NCBI RefSeq assembly: GCF_025602895.1
Contig: NW_026516223.1
Span: 674,035 to 738,034 of the forward strand
Direction of reading: 5' to 3'
DNA: 64,000 nt
DNA from: Polychytrium aggregatum
Taxonomy: Eukaryota > Chytridiomycota > Chytridiomycetes > Polychytriales
In this document: positions 63,401-64,000 of the stretch, one piece after another
Layout: each line of letters starts with the position of its first letter
Numbering within the stretch: the stretch's first letter is position 1
Notes under the pieces: generated by a model
What the model was told of the DNA's origin: nothing
Seen by the model: only the letters and a program-made list of their open reading frames with translations
The model's database searches: none
Program-made: the position numbers and the translations under genes

Positions 63401-64000
63401 CTCGATGTGCGATGAACCTGTGTTTCACGATCCGATCCCGCGTTGGCGATCCGAAACTCGCATTGGCGATGTCAGTCAAGCTGGTCTTCCTCGCTGCCGT
63501 ATTTATCGTTTCCCAGTCTGCATCGCCGCCAGCGTCAACGATCGTGGGAATCGCCCCAACCAGACTTATCTGCCATCGTGATCGACCATCGTGATCAACG
63601 TCACAGTCTGCGCACCGATATCGCACGAATCAGCATCGACGATGACCAATACCCTCCCCATCCATGGCCAAACCTTACGCATCCACGATGCATGGATGAT
63701 GCAATTCACATCCCATGACACCCCAGACGCAGCTTTCCCACGGCAGATACGCCCTCGGATACCCCAATCTGAGTCGGTTTGGGGAGATACGAACCCGATG
63801 ATCGAGTGTGAGGTCGGAATGGCATGTGGGATGCCCCATCAGACTCATCATCCATGAGACAAGTGCATGAGATGCCATGATCCATCGCCGAGTCTCAACC
63901 CTGGCGAAGACCATTGGTTCATCCACCGTTCATGACAAGTCGATTGCCAATGCACCAGTCATGCATGCGTCATCGTGGATGCACTGTCTGCCCCAAATCC
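63401..64000. other. Right-edge region, no supported gene
   Basis: 600 bp of lower-GC sequence with many short frames and no recognisable motif. The rest of gypsy-C, expected here if LINE-3 were a simple insertion, is not visible. Confidence 0.45.

Noticed and set aside
61299-63581. 760-codon plus-strand frame opposite LINE-3 ORF1
   Set aside because: Mirror frame of a GC-rich coding region; Gly/Leu/Arg-rich with no domain, and it runs through the 20-bp array.

Overview
The window is nuclear DNA of a GC-rich fungus. Host genes carry short GT-AG introns, and the one gene I can name with confidence, YME2 (a mitochondrial inner-membrane RNA12/RRM protein), is a fungal-type gene. A Fanzor relic, a NACHT-WD40-type receptor relic, a Sel1-repeat protein and a dense load of non-LTR and chromodomain Ty3/gypsy retrotransposons suggest an early-diverging, possibly chytrid-like, fungus. 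That placement is an inference from gene content only.

Left half (1-26,383), host genes: a Pro/Ser-rich protein running off the left edge (minus); an 11-exon YME2 (2505-6754, minus); a divergent 8-exon coiled-coil protein (7569-12106, plus); a single-pass membrane protein with a 54-glutamine tail (12737-15054, minus); a six-exon multipass membrane protein (16806-18898, plus); and two tandem adenylate-forming NRPS-like genes on the minus strand. The upstream NRPS-like gene (21615-25883) is an 11-exon adenylation-carrier-reductase enzyme. The downstream one (19104-21173) has no introns and no reductase, has lost the carrier serine, and ends in a CaaX-like motif.

Right half (26,384-64,000), mostly mobile elements: LINE-1 (broken, plus); a Sel1-repeat gene (minus); LINE-2 (full length with 13-bp target duplications and an intact ORF2; its ORF1 needs a -1 shift at a C7 run, or a non-ATG start, to include its zinc finger); a degraded Fanzor (eukaryotic TnpB-like) gene next to LINE-2; a truncated STAND receptor with eight near-identical WD40 blades; a hairpin-containing tandem repeat; two truncated LINE 3' ends; and a nest of three chromodomain gypsy elements. 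In that nest gypsy-A sits inside an LTR of gypsy-B, gypsy-C sits inside the other LTR of gypsy-B, and LINE-3 interrupts gypsy-C.

The observations most worth following are: (1) the Fanzor remnant, which keeps the zinc ribbon and last RuvC motif but has lost the first two RuvC motifs; (2) in both gypsy-A and gypsy-B, the sequence 2 nt beyond the 5' LTR is complementary to a stretch about 38-39 nt downstream of the LTR TATA-like box, as expected for Tf1-type self-primed reverse transcription, which gives a testable primer prediction for gypsy-C; (3) the carrier-dead adenylation protein beside an intact A-T-R reductase. Exon structures were derived by hand from splice signals and phase agreement. 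No alignments or database searches were run.
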